64,000 bases of DNA from Ilumatobacteraceae bacterium (GCA_023263695.1 JALQUZ010000002.1:29594-93593), one strand, 5' to 3'. Shown: positions 9,659 to 22,219, numbered from the stretch's first letter. The notes: generated by a model not told the origin, from the letters alone. Numbers and translations are program-made.

Positions 9659-12427
9659 TTAATCGCGCCCGTGGCACATCTTGAATTTCTTGCCAGATCC
9701 GCATGGGCAAGGAGCATTACGAGGAGTGAGCGACCAGTCATCTGCTGCTTTAACCACCGTCTTTTGTGCAGCTGGGGCTGCGGGTACTGGTGGAGCCAAC
9801 GGGTCTGCAGTGGCACCTACAAAACCACCCTGTGTTTCGGAGTCATACGAAGATTCCTGAAGGTTTTCCACCTGCAATGCCGGAGCATCGTTTTTGACGA
9901 CCTGAACGTGCATTACATACTTCACGAAGTCTTGTGCGATGCCCTTCATGAGTGCGCCGAACATTTCAAAGCCTTCGCGCTGCCATTCGGTAAGCGGATC
10001 TTTTTGACCCATGGCTCGCAGGTTGATTCCTTCTTGCAAATAGTCCATCTCTTCGAGATGCTCGCGCCAACGCTGATCGATAATGCGCAACATGACTTGG
10101 CGCTCTACTTCGCGCATGGTCTGCTCACCCATTTCAGTTTCGCGTTGCGCGTAATAGCGAGATGCGTCGGCCATCACAAGGTCATACATGTCGTCTGTTG
10201 AACCGCAGTTCGCAAGCGAAGCTTCGGTGATGGTGGTTGGCCAGAATGAGATCAACTCGCGAGCGAGACCTTCCAAGTCCCATTCGTCATCTGCATCGGA
10301 AACACAATGGCTATCAATGAGCGAGTCAACGGCATCTGCCAGATATTCCATTGCTGCAATCTTCAGATCTAGACCTTCAAGAATTTGATCTCGGCGCTGA
10401 TAGATGACTTTGCGCTGCTCGTTCATCACTTCGTCGTACTTCAATACGTTCTTGCGAATCTCTCCGTTGCGCTGCTCGACCGTGCTCTGTGCGCGTTCAA
10501 TTGCCTTCGTCACCATTTTTGCTTCAATAGCTTCGTCGTCTGGAAGCGCCTTACCCATTACCCAACTGAGTGCTCCTGTTGCGAACAGTCGCATCAATTC
10601 GTCGTCGAGGCTGAGATAAAAACGACTTTCGCCTGGGTCGCCCTGTCGACCAGAACGGCCACGCAGCTGATTGTCAATACGACGTGACTCGTGGCGCTCG
10701 GTGCCAAGCACATACAAGCCACCTACTTCACGAACCTTTGCGCCTTCTGCCTTGCACTGCTCTTTCAGCACTTCAAGAACTTCTTTGTAACGCGCTTGCG
10801 CAGCTGAGCGTGCGGTGCGATATTCCTCGGGCATGTGTTCCAGCGGCATCGCTAATTCAAATTCGTCTTTCAATGCGTCTTCGCTGTGGCCTTCGCTCAA
10901 CACTTGCTGGCGTGCAAGACCTTCTGGGTTTCCACCCAGCAAAATGTCAACACCACGACCCGCCATGTTCGTAGCAACCGTTACCGCTCCCAAGCGACCA
11001 GCCTGAGCGACAATATGGGCTTCACGAGTGTGCTGTTTCGCATTCAACACTTCGTGCTGAATACCTCGCTTGTCGAGTAACCGTGAAAGTAGTTCGCTCT
11101 TTTCGACGCTGACGGTTCCAACAAGAATCGGCTGACCGAGTTTGTGCTTTTCTTCAATGTCGTTGACCACCGCAGTGAACTTTGCTTGTTCAGACTTGTA
11201 AATAAGGTCTGCCTGGTCTTTACGGATCATCTCGCGGTTTGTCGGAATGGGAACAACAGCAAGGTTGTAGGTGTTCATTAACTCGGCGGCTTCAGTCTGC
11301 GCTGTTCCCGTCATGCCAGCGAGCTTGTCGTACATGCGGAAATAGTTCTGCAAAGTAACAGTGGCAAGAGTTTGGTTCTCTTCCTTAATTTTCACGCCTT
11401 CTTTAGCTTCAACAGCCTGGTGAATGCCTTCGCTCCAACGACGGCCCTCAAGAATTCTCCCCGTGAATTCATCGACAATTTTTACTTCACCGTCTTGCAC
11501 GATGTAGTCCTTATCGCGGTGATACAACACGGCTGCCTTCAACGCAACTTGCAGTTGGTGCACCAAGTTTTGTTGCACTTCGTCGTACAAATTGTCGATA
11601 CCAAGTTGTTGCTCAACTTTTTCAATGCCCGACTCGGTAGGAACAACGATTCGCTTGTCTTCTTCAACTTCGTAATCGACATCACGAGAAAGCGACCGAA
11701 CTATGGATGCGAATCGGTAGTACATCTTGGCTGCATCTGCAATGCGTCCAGAAATGATGAGCGGAGTACGTGCTTCGTCGATGAGGATGGAGTCAACTTC
11801 GTCCACGATGGCAAAATTGTGTCCACGCTGCACACAATCTTCTAATGTCCATGCCATGTTGTCGCGAAGATAATCAAAACCGAATTCGTTGTTGGTGCCA
11901 TACGTAATATCGGCTGCGTAGTCACGACGCTTTTCGGCTGGTGAAGTACGCACTCCAGGAATGACCAATCCGACTTCAAGACCCATCCAGCGGTGAATGC
12001 GACCCATCCACTCGGCATGAAAACGTGCCAGGTAATCATTCACCGTAATAACGTGCACGCCTTTGCCCGATAGACCGTTGAGGTACGCGGGCAAAGTTGA
12101 AACCAAAGTTTTTCCTTCACCTGTTCGCATTTCCGGAATCCATCCGGCGTGAAGCGCTGCTCCACCCATGAGCTGAACATCGAAGTGGCGCTGGCCAATG
12201 ACTCGTGATGATGCCTCGCGAACCACCGCGAAAGCTTCCACCAACAAATCGTCAACGTCTTCGCCGCGCTCTAAGCGTTGACGGAATTCGGTGGTTTTGC
12301 CCTGCAGTGCAGCGTCGGAGAGCAATTTGAGTTCGGGTTCAAAAGCGTTGATATCGGGCACCAGCGAAGCAAGTGCCTTAACCTTTTTGCCCTCGCCGGC
12401 ACGAAGAATGCGATCTAGTAGTGCCAT
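9659..12427 (-). CDS. secA: preprotein translocase ATPase SecA
   Basis: [58 protein letters not shown]-terminal [19 protein letters not shown]. Start at [14 protein letters not shown]. Confidence 0.97.
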   Translation of the reverse strand: MALLDRILRAGEGKKVKALASLVPDINAFEPELKLLSDAALQGKTTEFRQRLERGEDVDDLLVEAFAVVREASSRVIGQRHFDVQLMGGAALHAGWIPEMRTGEGKTLVSTLPAYLNGLSGKGVHVITVNDYLARFHAEWMGRIHRWMGLEVGLVIPGVRTSPAEKRRDYAADITYGTNNEFGFDYLRDNMAWTLEDCVQRGHNFAIVDEVDSILIDEARTPLIISGRIADAAKMYYRFASIVRSLSRDVDYEVEEDKRIVVPTESGIEKVEQQLGIDNLYDEVQQNLVHQLQVALKAAVLYHRDKDYIVQDGEVKIVDEFTGRILEGRRWSEGIHQAVEAKEGVKIKEENQTLATVTLQNYFRMYDKLAGMTGTAQTEAAELMNTYNLAVVPIPTNREMIRKDQADLIYKSEQAKFTAVVNDIEEKHKLGQPILVGTVSVEKSELLSRLLDKRGIQHEVLNAKQHTREAHIVAQAGRLGAVTVATNMAGRGVDILLGGNPEGLARQQVLSEGHSEDALKDEFELAMPLEHMPEEYRTARSAAQARYKEVLEVLKEQCKAEGAKVREVGGLYVLGTERHESRRIDNQLRGRSGRQGDPGESRFYLSLDDELMRLFATGALSWVMGKALPDDEAIEAKMVTKAIERAQSTVEQRNGEIRKNVLKYDEVMNEQRKVIYQRRDQILEGLDLKIAAMEYLADAVDSLIDSHCVSDADDEWDLEGLARELISFWPTTITEASLANCGSTDDMYDLVMADASRYYAQRETEMGEQTMREVERQVMLRIIDQRWREHLEEMDYLQEGINLRAMGQKDPLTEWQREGFEMFGALMKGIAQDFVKYVMHVQVVKNDAPALQVENLQESSYDSETQGGFVGATADPLAPPVPAAPAAQKTVVKAADDWSLTPRNAPCPCGSGKKFKMCHGRD

Positions 12428-12440
12428 GCAGTCAATGATC

Positions 12441-13034
12441 CTACCTGCGCTGTACTGGCGCGGGAGTGGCAGCCACAGCCGCACAAACAACCCTCGCAGC
12501 ACCCGCCAGCCACAGCGCTTGCTTAGCCATTCGCATCGTTGCGCCAGTTGTCACCACATCATCAACTACCAAAACAGAGGTGGGAACACTCAGTTTTCGA
12601 GCACGGAGGGACACGCCAACTAACCGTTTGGCACGACTGCTCCCTGTTTGATGCCCGACCGTTTCGCGCACCAATAATTTGCGTACGGGCACATTAAGAA
12701 GTCGTCCCAATTTTCGAGCGAGTGTTTCTGCTTGATCATGTCCGCGCTCCATACGACGTTCGCGCGTTGTTGGAACCCACGTCACCACATCAATGCATCC
12801 AATTTCTGGAATTGTGCGCAATGTCTCATGAAGTCGGTCTGCAAACATTGCGGCAACTGCACGTTGATTGTTGTATTTGAACCCCAGCATCAGCTCTCGA
12901 ACAAGACCTTCATAGGACAACGCAACCACAGCATCGTCGCAGTGCGGTGGTAAACACGATGCGATCTTTGCGGCACACCCTGCACACGATGTGGGAATTG
13001 CTTGTCCGCATCCAGCACATTGATACTTAAACAC
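12441..13034 (-). CDS. ComF family phosphoribosyltransferase-like protein
   Basis: N-terminal Cys-rich YQCAGCGQ...CAGC, C-terminal PRPP motif [14 protein letters not shown]. Confidence 0.88.
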   Translation of the reverse strand: MFKYQCAGCGQAIPTSCAGCAAKIASCLPPHCDDAVVALSYEGLVRELMLGFKYNNQRAVAAMFADRLHETLRTIPEIGCIDVVTWVPTTRERRMERGHDQAETLARKLGRLLNVPVRKLLVRETVGHQTGSSRAKRLVGVSLRARKLSVPTSVLVVDDVVTTGATMRMAKQALWLAGAARVVCAAVAATPAPVQRR

Positions 13035-13070
13035 CCCTTACTCCTTTACAACGAGGGCTACGGTTGAGCA

Positions 13071-13715
13071 ATGCCGAATTACTTCACCGCCCCACTTCGC
13101 GATCGACCTATTCAACGACTCACACGATGTGTAGGTGGCCTCGTGCTGTTCGGAATTGGAGTTGGCATGCAAAAGCAAGGTCACATGGGTCTTGCACCGT
13201 GGGACGTTTTTCATGACGGCTTAAGCAAGCAGATTCACTGGCCGTTTGGACGCGCGCTCATTCTGACCAGTTTTTTGGTGCTCTTCCTGTGGATTCCTCT
13301 TCGTCAAAAGCCGGGAATCGGCACATTACTGAACGCTGTTGAAATTGGACTTGTTGCTGGCGTGGTCATTGACATCATTCCGCGCGCAGAGTCTTTGCCG
13401 TTGCGAATTGCACTCATGTTTGGTGGCATCATCATTTTGGGAATTGGCTCGGGCATGTACATCGGTGCCGGACTAGGGCCAGGCCCACGCGACGGACTCT
13501 TCACCGGTCTCGCTCAACGTGGCATCAAAGTCAGTCGTGCACGCACGATTGTTGAAGTGTGCGTACTGATCGTTGGATTTGCGCTCGGCGGTTCAGTAGG
13601 AATTGGAACGCTGGTATTCGCGTTCGGCATTGGACCAATCGTTGCTCGCACGCTCCCACTGCTGCACCTTGAAGCGCTCACTCCGAGCACACAAGATGAG
13701 CAATGGGGCGAATAG
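13071..13715 (+). CDS. YczE/YitT-like integral membrane protein
   Basis: GVGMQKQGHMGLAPWDVFHDGLSKQ and GLGPGPRDGLFTGL repeats typical of YczE-family proteins. Confidence 0.78.
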   Translation: MPNYFTAPLRDRPIQRLTRCVGGLVLFGIGVGMQKQGHMGLAPWDVFHDGLSKQIHWPFGRALILTSFLVLFLWIPLRQKPGIGTLLNAVEIGLVAGVVIDIIPRAESLPLRIALMFGGIIILGIGSGMYIGAGLGPGPRDGLFTGLAQRGIKVSRARTIVEVCVLIVGFALGGSVGIGTLVFAFGIGPIVARTLPLLHLEALTPSTQDEQWGE

Positions 13716-13719
13716 CGAA

Positions 13720-15168
13720 TTAGTAGCGGTATGCCTCTGGCTTGAACGGGCCGCTAGGTGGAATGCCGAGGTAATCAGCCTGTTCATCGGTCATCTTCGT
13801 AAGTACTGCGCCTAAAGCATCAAGGTGCAATGACGCAACTTTTTCGTCCAAGTGTTTTGGCAATACGTACACACCAAGTGGGTACTTGTCGAGATTTCCG
13901 AACAGTTCCATTTGCGCAATGACTTGATTCGAAAATGAGCAACTCATCACGAAACTTGGATGACCCGTTGCGCAACCAAGGTTGACCAATCGGCCTTCCG
14001 CCAACACAATCACCGCGTGTCCGTCTTTGAACGTCCACAGGTCGGTTCCGGCCTTGAGTTCGTCGCGAACTGCACCGCTGCGTGCAAGACCAGCCATATC
14101 AATTTCATTGTCGAAGTGGCCAATGTTGCACACAATTGCGTTGTGCTTCATGCGTGACATGTGATCAACCGTGACAATTGCTTCGTTGCCCGTTGCAGTC
14201 ACGAACACATCTGCGGTGGCCACCATGTTCTCTAGCGTGTCAACCTGGTAGCCCTCCATCGCTGCCTGCAAGGCATTGATCGGGTCAATTTCGGTAACAA
14301 TCACTCGCGCTCCTTGCCCGCGAAGGCTTTGAGCACAGCCCTTACCCACGTCGCCATAACCACATACCACTGCGGTTTTACCTGCGAGCATCACGTCGGT
14401 GGCGCGGTTAATTGCGTCAATAAGTGAGTGACGGCAGCCGTACAAGTTGTCGAACTTTGACTTGGTCACACTGTCGTTCACGTTGATAGCTGGGAACAAC
14501 AGCTCACCCTTTTCTGCCATTTTGTACAACCGCTTTACACCAGTTGTGGTTTCCTCGGTGACGCCCTTGATTCCTTTTGACATCACAGTCCACTTCTTCG
14601 GATGGGTCTTCAGCGTGCGCTGAAGCAGTCCAAGAACAATGGCCAACTCAGGATTGGAAGCAGAAGTTGGATCTGGAACAGCACCAGTTGCTTCGTACTC
14701 AACACCTTTGTGCAACAACATGGTTGCATCGCCACCGTCATCCAAGATCATGTTTGGTCCGTCGCCATCTGGCCATGTCATCATTTGGTCGGTTGCCCAC
14801 CAGTATTCCTCGAGTGTTTCACCCTTCCATGCAAATACCGGAACGCCATTGGGTTCGTCTACCGAACCATTTGGCCCAACGACAACTGCCGCTGCAGCAT
14901 GGTCCTGAGTGGAGAAGATGTTGCAACTTGCCCAACGCACTTCAGCGCCAAGCTCAATGAGCGTTTCAATGAGCACTGCAGTTTGAATGGTCATGTGTAA
15001 CGAACCAGAAATTCGCGCACCCTTCAACGGCTTAGTTTTGCCAAATTCCTTACGCAAGGCGCGAAGGCCAGGCATTTCATGTTCGGCTAGATGAATTTCC
15101 TTACGACCAAATGGTGCGAGGGAAAGATCGGCGACGCGCCAATCACGTCGTTGTGCGAATGAAGACAT
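13720..15168 (-). CDS. ahcY: adenosylhomocysteinase
   Basis: [69 protein letters not shown]-terminal KPEAYRY. Confidence 0.97.
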   Translation of the reverse strand: MSSFAQRRDWRVADLSLAPFGRKEIHLAEHEMPGLRALRKEFGKTKPLKGARISGSLHMTIQTAVLIETLIELGAEVRWASCNIFSTQDHAAAAVVVGPNGSVDEPNGVPVFAWKGETLEEYWWATDQMMTWPDGDGPNMILDDGGDATMLLHKGVEYEATGAVPDPTSASNPELAIVLGLLQRTLKTHPKKWTVMSKGIKGVTEETTTGVKRLYKMAEKGELLFPAINVNDSVTKSKFDNLYGCRHSLIDAINRATDVMLAGKTAVVCGYGDVGKGCAQSLRGQGARVIVTEIDPINALQAAMEGYQVDTLENMVATADVFVTATGNEAIVTVDHMSRMKHNAIVCNIGHFDNEIDMAGLARSGAVRDELKAGTDLWTFKDGHAVIVLAEGRLVNLGCATGHPSFVMSCSFSNQVIAQMELFGNLDKYPLGVYVLPKHLDEKVASLHLDALGAVLTKMTDEQADYLGIPPSGPFKPEAYRY

Positions 15169-15177
15169 AGAAACTCC

Positions 15178-15411
15178 TTAAACGAAGGTGGGACGAATAC
15201 TCTCCGCAACGATTCTTCGTTCGAGCTCTGTGTGCTCTGCGGCATCTACCGCGACGGATTCCTCAACCAACATTACAGGAATACCTTCACGCACCAAGTA
15301 TTTACGGTGCAGTCGTGGGTTGTACAAAAATGCATCTGCGGAAAAATAAAACAGTGGACCTTTGTCTTCTGGGCAAGCCAGAATTTCAAGCAATTTCGAG
15401 TCAAGCGACAT
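15178..15411 (-). CDS. Trm112 family protein
   Basis: LLEILACPEDKGPLFY...REGIPVMLVEES. Confidence 0.88.
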   Translation of the reverse strand: MSLDSKLLEILACPEDKGPLFYFSADAFLYNPRLHRKYLVREGIPVMLVEESVAVDAAEHTELERRIVAESIRPTFV

Positions 15412-15420
15412 ACGGCAAGA

Positions 15421-16773
15421 CTAGGCGGTAATGACAGACAGCAACTCAGCCACGTGCGTATCGCATTCGTCACGCGTGCTGGCTTCAAGGTTCAATCGGA
15501 GTAATGGCTCTGTATTGCTTGGACGAACGTTGAACCACCACGATCCACAGTCCACAGTCAAGCCGTCAAGATGATCTTGAGTGTGATCCGCAAAATCGCG
15601 ACCAATTTGAGCAATTACTTTGCCAATGTCGGCAACGGTGGTGTTGATTTCGCCGCTTGACGCATAGCGCTCGAGCGGTTTACGGATTTCAGACAACTTG
15701 TTTCCTGTGCGGCACATTTCGCCGAGGACTCCCATACTGGCGATGAGCCCGCTGTCTGCTCGATAGTTGTCCGCAAAGTAATAATGCCCAGAATGTTCGC
15801 CGGCAAATACCGCTCCAGTATCAGCCATGATCTGTTTCATGTAGCTGTGACCATTTTTGGTACGAATTCCTTTACCGCCATGTTCGGCGATAATTTCGGG
15901 AACCGCGCGCGAACAAATGAGGTTGTACAAAATGGTTGCGCCAGGGTTTAGACGCAGGAATCGCGTTGCCAGCAATGCAGTTGTCGTGCTTCCCGACATT
16001 CCCTGGCCAAGTTCGTCGACAAGAAATACGCGGTCGGCATCGCCGTCGAAGGCAAGTCCAACGTCGAAACCTCCAGCCAACACACGCGCCATAAGGTCGC
16101 GCTGATTGGCTGTTTGCAATGGGTCTGCAGGGTGATTGGGAAATGTTCCGTCAAGTTCTCCGTACATCACCTCTAATTCGAAATCGACAAGTCGCTCAAA
16201 CACTGCAGGTACAACTAGCCCACCCATTCCGTTAGCCGTGTCGGCAACGATGCGCAATTTTCGCAACGAGTCGCCGGCAATGAACTTCACCACATGATCG
16301 GCAAACTCCGACAACATATTGACGTGGTTCAGGGTTCCTGCAGTTGCAGCGAATGCAGGTTCACGACCGGCAAGCACCTCTGCGGCGAGTGCGTGAATTT
16401 CGCGCAGACCGTTATCGATTCCGATTGATCGCGCGCCAGATAGGCAACACTTAATTCCGTTGTACTGCGCCGGGTTATGCGAAGCGGTGAACATCGCTCC
16501 AGGCGAATCAAGTTTGCCCGATGCGTAATACAGCAAATCGCTCGATGCCAGACCCAAATTGGTGACACTTACTCCGTGGGCAAGCACTCCCCGCTGAAAC
16601 GCATCAACCAACTCTGGTCCACTCGGACGCATGTCATGAGCAATAACCATGTGAGGAGCTTTGGCAAACTTGGCGAAGGCAACTCCAATGGCATACGCAA
16701 TGTCGGCGTCTAATTGATCGGGCACTATGCCGCGAATGTCATAGGCCTTAACAATTGCGTTCAGATCTGGCAC
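15421..16773 (-). CDS. manB: phosphomannomutase/phosphoglucomutase
   Basis: KAYDIRGIVPDQL, FTASHNPAQYNGIKCC, AFDGDADRVFLVDELG, GEHSGHYYF. Confidence 0.93.
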   Translation of the reverse strand: MPDLNAIVKAYDIRGIVPDQLDADIAYAIGVAFAKFAKAPHMVIAHDMRPSGPELVDAFQRGVLAHGVSVTNLGLASSDLLYYASGKLDSPGAMFTASHNPAQYNGIKCCLSGARSIGIDNGLREIHALAAEVLAGREPAFAATAGTLNHVNMLSEFADHVVKFIAGDSLRKLRIVADTANGMGGLVVPAVFERLVDFELEVMYGELDGTFPNHPADPLQTANQRDLMARVLAGGFDVGLAFDGDADRVFLVDELGQGMSGSTTTALLATRFLRLNPGATILYNLICSRAVPEIIAEHGGKGIRTKNGHSYMKQIMADTGAVFAGEHSGHYYFADNYRADSGLIASMGVLGEMCRTGNKLSEIRKPLERYASSGEINTTVADIGKVIAQIGRDFADHTQDHLDGLTVDCGSWWFNVRPSNTEPLLRLNLEASTRDECDTHVAELLSVITA

Positions 16774-16784
16774 GGTTGTAGAGA

Positions 16785-19226
16785 CTACTCGGCAACGTGT
16801 TTGCTACGGCGGCGGATCATCACGATCCACGCAATACCCGCGAACGACAGCAAGTAGGCCACATAGTCGCGCATATTCCAACCAAAATGCATGCTCACAT
16901 TGGTGCTCGTTGGAATAACCACCATCATGTTCGGTGCAACTCGGTATGGGCCTTTTGCGCCATCGACCTTCCAGTTCGGGAAATAACTCACGCGTACCAA
17001 AACTGGAACTCCAATTTTGTCGACAGCGAATTTCACGCTCTCCTCGCCGATTTTTACATTGCTGACCACAACGGGGTCAAGTGGAACCGGAGTCAGCGCG
17101 TTAGCTGGCTTCACCACATCGACTCGCCGATTATTGGAATTTTGATCGCCTTCGCGCTTTGTCTCATCTACAACAACATCAACGCGTGGCCACTCGCTCG
17201 GACCGTTATCGGCAACGGGAGTTGTCCATATTTCTGGATGTTGAAACCAGCTTGTACCTATTTCCAGCCACCGTTCACGCGGATTATTCGACGAAATGTT
17301 GGCGACTACTGGCTGAGCGGTGAGTGGAGTAACCACATCGCTGTTTGCCACTCGATACACCACCCAAGGACCCGATCGCGCAACCTCGGTGAGGCCTTCT
17401 TGTTGTGATGCTTGTGCAATAGCTTCTGGGGTGAAGCCCATGAAGTACTTCACTCCAAGTTCCTGCATATATCTCACGCCAAGTGCGGCATCGTTATTGT
17501 CGTAGCGAAGCTCACGCACTGGATTACTACTTTGCTTTGACATAGCGGCTGCAGTAATGAAGTGGTAAGGAGTGCTACCGGCGGCTTCAAAAAACAATCC
17601 TTCCATCGAACTAATGCAGCCATCTGTCCAATAAGGAAGCAGCATCAAGCCCATGGTGGTTCCGTATTTATTCAATTCACCATTGTTTTCCCACAACGCC
17701 CGACCGCAACCTTGCGTTGAATCAGCGCCAAGTTTCTTCATCGTCTGAACAACGCCGTAATACTCCCCATACGCGTTCTTTCCTTCGTAACCCGTAAAGT
17801 TCCAACGCGCCCAACCGTCAACAAACCCGTCGTTAGAGGACTTTGTACGTAGCGGACCCCAAACGTATTCGTATTTACCGGCAGCGTTCACACGAGTTGA
17901 GCCAAACGGAAGTTCCTGAAAACGAAACCCGATAGCTACCAGCACGATGAGAGCAAACCCAGAAAGCAATGCGAGATTGAAACTGAAGTTGTCACGAGGC
18001 TGTGCAATTTCAAGCACTACAGGCACACCAGATTCACTTTGCGCAATGCGAGCAATGGATTTAACTCGCAAAGCAAACGTAACGAGTTCGTACAATCCAA
18101 TGACAAACAGGAAATACCTGAGCAAATAAAAGAACGGCAAAATGCGCGGGTTCCACAACAGCCCAATAATGGGCAAACTATTGCGAGCAATGAATACACC
18201 GGCTGCAAGAAGCAATGTAAGCAGCGTCATCCATGTACCTGCTTTGTGCTTGCTGCGCACTAATGCCACTGCCCCGATAACAGCCAATGCCGTCAATGAA
18301 ACATCAAGCAAAATATGGAGTGGGAAAAACATTTTCCAAAACGAATCCGTCACTCCGCTTGGCCGTGGCTCGTATTTCATGTCGGTCATATAGGCATGAC
18401 TCGTGACAAACGGAATGACCCAAAACGATGACAGCAGTGCGGAAAGTGCAATGACCTTTGCGCCAAACTGCAATGATTCGCGCTTATTCCACACCACAAG
18501 CATGAGTGCAGCACCGCCAAAAACGAATAGCAGCACAATTCCATGACTGAGAGCAGACAACGAAATGATGACAGCTGCAGAGACTCGGTGCTGTCCTGTT
18601 TCTAGACCTTTTGCAAGCAGCGCAAAACCCAACATCGCAAGCGACAGTGCTATCGAGAAGGAGAACTCTCCCGCCATTGTGGATGCAATATTGCCTCCAT
18701 AAATAGTGAAGCTTTCATCAAACAAAAAGATGGTTGCGGCAATAGCAAACAACTCGGGAATTGGATAAACAAACTTTGCGAAACGACCGAACAGCCAGGA
18801 GAAATACGGAAGCGTCAGAATGCCGATGACCGCAATGATTTTCATAGCAATGCCGTACGGCAGGATCACATCCAACAACACGATCATCAGCGCCGGTACA
18901 ACCATGTAGAAGCGATAAATCGGAAGACCCGAATACCAGTCCATGCTCCATCCCGACAACTTGAAATGCGTCAACAAGTGGTCGCGCAAATACGCTGGTG
19001 CCCACACATGCGCACCCATGTCACCACCTGTAGGAATGTTGTTACGCAGAATTAGGTTCGGGTGAAGCGCAAGCAACAAAAAGATTGTTGGACCAGCAAC
19101 GGCGATAATCGTCGACAACTTCTTCCAATATGCCTTGTTCAACTCAAACCGATTGATTTTGACGTTAATTACATCTTCGACTTGCGCATCGAGATCAATT
19201 TCGTCCTGCGTCACATCGGGTTCCAC
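16785..19226 (-). CDS. large multi-TM membrane protein, PTPS-related (6-pyruvoyl-tetrahydropterin synthase-related domain) type
   Basis: Many TM segments plus GGDMGAHVWAPAYLRDHLL...MDWYSGLPIYRFYMVVPAL; GTG start with TAGGCT 7 nt upstream. Confidence 0.65.
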   Translation of the reverse strand: MEPDVTQDEIDLDAQVEDVINVKINRFELNKAYWKKLSTIIAVAGPTIFLLLALHPNLILRNNIPTGGDMGAHVWAPAYLRDHLLTHFKLSGWSMDWYSGLPIYRFYMVVPALMIVLLDVILPYGIAMKIIAVIGILTLPYFSWLFGRFAKFVYPIPELFAIAATIFLFDESFTIYGGNIASTMAGEFSFSIALSLAMLGFALLAKGLETGQHRVSAAVIISLSALSHGIVLLFVFGGAALMLVVWNKRESLQFGAKVIALSALLSSFWVIPFVTSHAYMTDMKYEPRPSGVTDSFWKMFFPLHILLDVSLTALAVIGAVALVRSKHKAGTWMTLLTLLLAAGVFIARNSLPIIGLLWNPRILPFFYLLRYFLFVIGLYELVTFALRVKSIARIAQSESGVPVVLEIAQPRDNFSFNLALLSGFALIVLVAIGFRFQELPFGSTRVNAAGKYEYVWGPLRTKSSNDGFVDGWARWNFTGYEGKNAYGEYYGVVQTMKKLGADSTQGCGRALWENNGELNKYGTTMGLMLLPYWTDGCISSMEGLFFEAAGSTPYHFITAAAMSKQSSNPVRELRYDNNDAALGVRYMQELGVKYFMGFTPEAIAQASQQEGLTEVARSGPWVVYRVANSDVVTPLTAQPVVANISSNNPRERWLEIGTSWFQHPEIWTTPVADNGPSEWPRVDVVVDETKREGDQNSNNRRVDVVKPANALTPVPLDPVVVSNVKIGEESVKFAVDKIGVPVLVRVSYFPNWKVDGAKGPYRVAPNMMVVIPTSTNVSMHFGWNMRDYVAYLLSFAGIAWIVMIRRRSKHVAE

Positions 19227-19255
19227 AACGCTAAGCCTAGGTGTACCGCAGCGTG

Positions 19256-19963
19256 CTAGCGGGTCAGTGCCATTACCACCAATGCGGTTGCATTAAACGC
19301 AACGTGCGTGATGATGGATAGCCCTAGACGCTTTGTTCGCGCAAAACATATTCCCAGCACTACAGCAAATGCAAAGAGTCCTGGAAATTCTGCAAGCTGT
19401 AGGTGCACCGCCGCAAACCAAAACGAGGAAATCAATATTGCTACACGTGCACCGTATGCGACACCCAAATTGTGCTGAATGAAGGCGCGGTACACCATCT
19501 CTTCAACTATTGGAGCGCAAACAACAACAATGACGACGAGCAGCACTATCCATGCACCTTGCGCCGCATCAAACAAATCATTTGCGCGTTTTTCGACTGA
19601 TTCGCTATTGAAAATTGATGGAAGTAGCCATTGAAATGGAAGCGTTACAACAACAACCAACACCAACTGACTTGCGATCCCAAGTGGAACACCCCAGAGA
19701 TCTGCTGCCTGAAATCTCAGTGAAAAATCATTGACGACATTTCCAGACCCGTGGCGCTTCGATGTCCACAACAGAACTCCGATAAAAGGGCCCCACAGCA
19801 CCAAAGCCGATACCGCAAGTACCCACGTAGGAGTGACTTCATCACCTGCATAACCAAGTACCGAGATGACGACAGATCCACAAACATTGGCGATGAGGTA
19901 TGTCAATGACCACACCGCGAAGGTGCGCAACGGTGAAGCGAGAAGAGGCTGCTCAGCCTGCAA
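19256..19963 (-). CDS. CPBP family intramembrane metalloprotease
   Basis: EEMVYRAFIQ and FWFAAVHLQLAEFPGLFAF motifs in a multi-TM protein; exact start uncertain (TTG at 19963 overlaps the upstream gene). Confidence 0.85.
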   Translation of the reverse strand: MQAEQPLLASPLRTFAVWSLTYLIANVCGSVVISVLGYAGDEVTPTWVLAVSALVLWGPFIGVLLWTSKRHGSGNVVNDFSLRFQAADLWGVPLGIASQLVLVVVVTLPFQWLLPSIFNSESVEKRANDLFDAAQGAWIVLLVVIVVVCAPIVEEMVYRAFIQHNLGVAYGARVAILISSFWFAAVHLQLAEFPGLFAFAVVLGICFARTKRLGLSIITHVAFNATALVVMALTR

Positions 19964-20183
19964 GACGATTTGGCACGATCAAGCGGAAACGATCGCGACG
20001 ATCTTCCATTCTCCATCCGCCAGGAACCGTCAGGCGCCGACCGTGCTGCTCACACAAGTCGTACGCGTGTGGGTCGTTGTCTTGTGCCAGATCATCAATC
20101 CAGACCAGAGCACGGCTGTATTGATAGGTCAGCGTCATCGACGCTTCTTCTTTACACACAGGACGGGAACACTTACGAGTCAC
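19953..20183 (-). CDS. DUF3499 family protein
   Basis: MTRKCSRPVCKEEASMTLTYQYSRALVWIDDL...HAYDLCEQHGRRLTVPGGW, the actinobacterial DUF3499 pattern. Confidence 0.8.
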   Translation of the reverse strand: MTRKCSRPVCKEEASMTLTYQYSRALVWIDDLAQDNDPHAYDLCEQHGRRLTVPGGWRMEDRRDRFRLIVPNRLAG

Positions 20184-20281
20184 GTTGTAAAACCTAATTC
20201 TTACGGCTTATCAAAAGGTGGATTTGCGCGTTGGCAAGGCACGACGAGACACCTTGCAACATCTGCCCGTAACATGAGCAC

Positions 20282-22219
20282 GTGAGCAAACTCCCACCAC
20301 CACCCCCGCAGTCCAACAAGCGCAAGAACTCCCCGCTTTCATCAGGCAAGACAGGCTCCTCAAAATCTGGGTCCAATAAATCAGGCAAAGAGCGCTCTTC
20401 TATGCCGCGTTGGGCAGTGTGGGTGTTAATCGCAGTTGCGGCGGGACTCATTGCAGGGCCGCGACTCTGGCCTGCGTCTACCGCCACCAAGGTGACCTAC
20501 ACAGAATTTCTTGACCTTGTTCAGAGCGGCAAAGTCGACAGTGTCAAGATCAACAATTTGAGCAACACCATCAGCGGGAAAATGTCTGACGGCAGTGAAT
20601 TCACCACTACTGGCGCCGCTTCGCTTTCCGACGCCGACGAACAGTTACTAAAAGAAAAGGGTGTCGATTACGACTACTCAACTCCACAAGGCAACTTCTT
20701 TACAAATTTGATACCAATCCTGCTTCCGTTCTTTCTCATCATGGGTTTCTTCATTTGGATGCAACGACGCGCAATGGGTCAAGCCGGAAACATCATGTCC
20801 ATTGGCCGCAGCCGCGCAAAGAACTACAACGCTGACAAACCAAGCACCACGTTTGCTGATGTGGCTGGTTACGACGGTGTAAAGCAAGAAATTAAGGAAG
20901 TAGTCGACTTCCTTCGCATGCCTGAAAGGTTTAAAGAAATTGGCGCGCGCGTGCCAAAAGGAATTTTGCTTGTCGGACCTCCCGGAACCGGAAAGACGTT
21001 GTTCGCCCGAGCAGTAGCCGGCGAAGCAGGCGTTGGCTTCCTTTCTGTAACGGGTTCTGACTTCATGGAAATGTTTGTAGGTGTTGGCGCAAGCCGTGTG
21101 CGCGACTTGTTCCAACAAGCGGCAAAAATGGGACGCGCCATTATCTTCATTGACGAAATTGACTCCATCGGCCGCAAGCGCGGAGCAGGACTTGGTGGCG
21201 GACACGATGAGCGTGAACAAACGCTTAATCAAATGCTTGCCGAAATGGACGGCTTCGAAGCAACAGAAGGCATCGTGGTGATGGCGGCTACCAACCGCCC
21301 AGACATTCTTGATGCAGCATTGCTTCGTCCAGGTCGATTCGATCGCCAAATCGTTGTTCCATTGCCAGAGTCCGATGAGCGCCTTGCCATTTTGAAGGTG
21401 CACTCACAGGGCAAGCGCATGGGTACAGACATCGACCTCGACACCATGGCCAAAGCTACGCCTGGCATGAGTGGCGCAGACTTGGCAAACCTCGTCAACG
21501 AAGCTGCCCTGTTTGCAGTGCGTCGCGGATCAACACATATTGAACGAATTGACTTTGAAAACGCACGTGACCGAGTGGTACTTGGCGCACGGCGCGAAAG
21601 TTTGATTTTGAATGCTGAAGAAAAGCGCGCAACCGCATACCACGAAGGCGGTCATGCCGTACTTGCCACCGTGCTTCCACACAGCGACCCATTACATAAA
21701 GTCACCATTTTGCCCCGCGGCATGGCTCTTGGAGTTACATGGTCGCTCCCAGAGGAACGCCACACCTACTCGCGTGAATATTTTGAAGACGTCATTTGCA
21801 AAGCAATGGGCGGACGAGTTGCAGAAATGATGGTGTTTGGTGCTCTCAATAGCGGAGCTGCAAACGATTTGGAACAAGCAACGGGCATCGCTCGCCGCAT
21901 GGTGCGCGAATGGGGAATGAGCGACGCGGTTGGCCCAATGGCATTTGCCGGACAGCAACAAGTATTCCTCGGTGAAGACCTCATGACCAGTGGTCGCGAA
22001 TACAGCGACGAAATGGCTCGCAAAATTGACGATGAAATCAGTCGCATTCTCCGCGAACAAGAAACTCGTGCGCGTATAACGCTCGAAAAGCATCGACGTG
22101 GACTCGACCTTGTGGCACAGGCGCTGCTTGAACAAGAGACCATCGACGGTGCAATGGTTTCACGACTTATCCAACAAGGGCTTGGCGAACCAAGTCGCCA
22201 AACAACCCCAAATAACTAG
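20282..22219 (+). CDS. ftsH: ATP-dependent zinc metalloprotease FtsH
   Basis: [30 protein letters not shown] zinc motif, [11 protein letters not shown]. Confidence 0.96.
   Translation: MSKLPPPPPQSNKRKNSPLSSGKTGSSKSGSNKSGKERSSMPRWAVWVLIAVAAGLIAGPRLWPASTATKVTYTEFLDLVQSGKVDSVKINNLSNTISGKMSDGSEFTTTGAASLSDADEQLLKEKGVDYDYSTPQGNFFTNLIPILLPFFLIMGFFIWMQRRAMGQAGNIMSIGRSRAKNYNADKPSTTFADVAGYDGVKQEIKEVVDFLRMPERFKEIGARVPKGILLVGPPGTGKTLFARAVAGEAGVGFLSVTGSDFMEMFVGVGASRVRDLFQQAAKMGRAIIFIDEIDSIGRKRGAGLGGGHDEREQTLNQMLAEMDGFEATEGIVVMAATNRPDILDAALLRPGRFDRQIVVPLPESDERLAILKVHSQGKRMGTDIDLDTMAKATPGMSGADLANLVNEAALFAVRRGSTHIERIDFENARDRVVLGARRESLILNAEEKRATAYHEGGHAVLATVLPHSDPLHKVTILPRGMALGVTWSLPEERHTYSREYFEDVICKAMGGRVAEMMVFGALNSGAANDLEQATGIARRMVREWGMSDAVGPMAFAGQQQVFLGEDLMTSGREYSDEMARKIDDEISRILREQETRARITLEKHRRGLDLVAQALLEQETIDGAMVSRLIQQGLGEPSRQTTPNN

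Noticed and set aside
15169-15177. SAH riboswitch upstream of ahcY
   Set aside because: Only 9 nt separate ahcY from trm112, so no room for an aptamer.
20678-21403. 241-aa minus-strand ORF antisense to ftsH
   Set aside because: Cys/His-rich composition typical of out-of-frame translation; fully inside conserved ftsH coding sequence.
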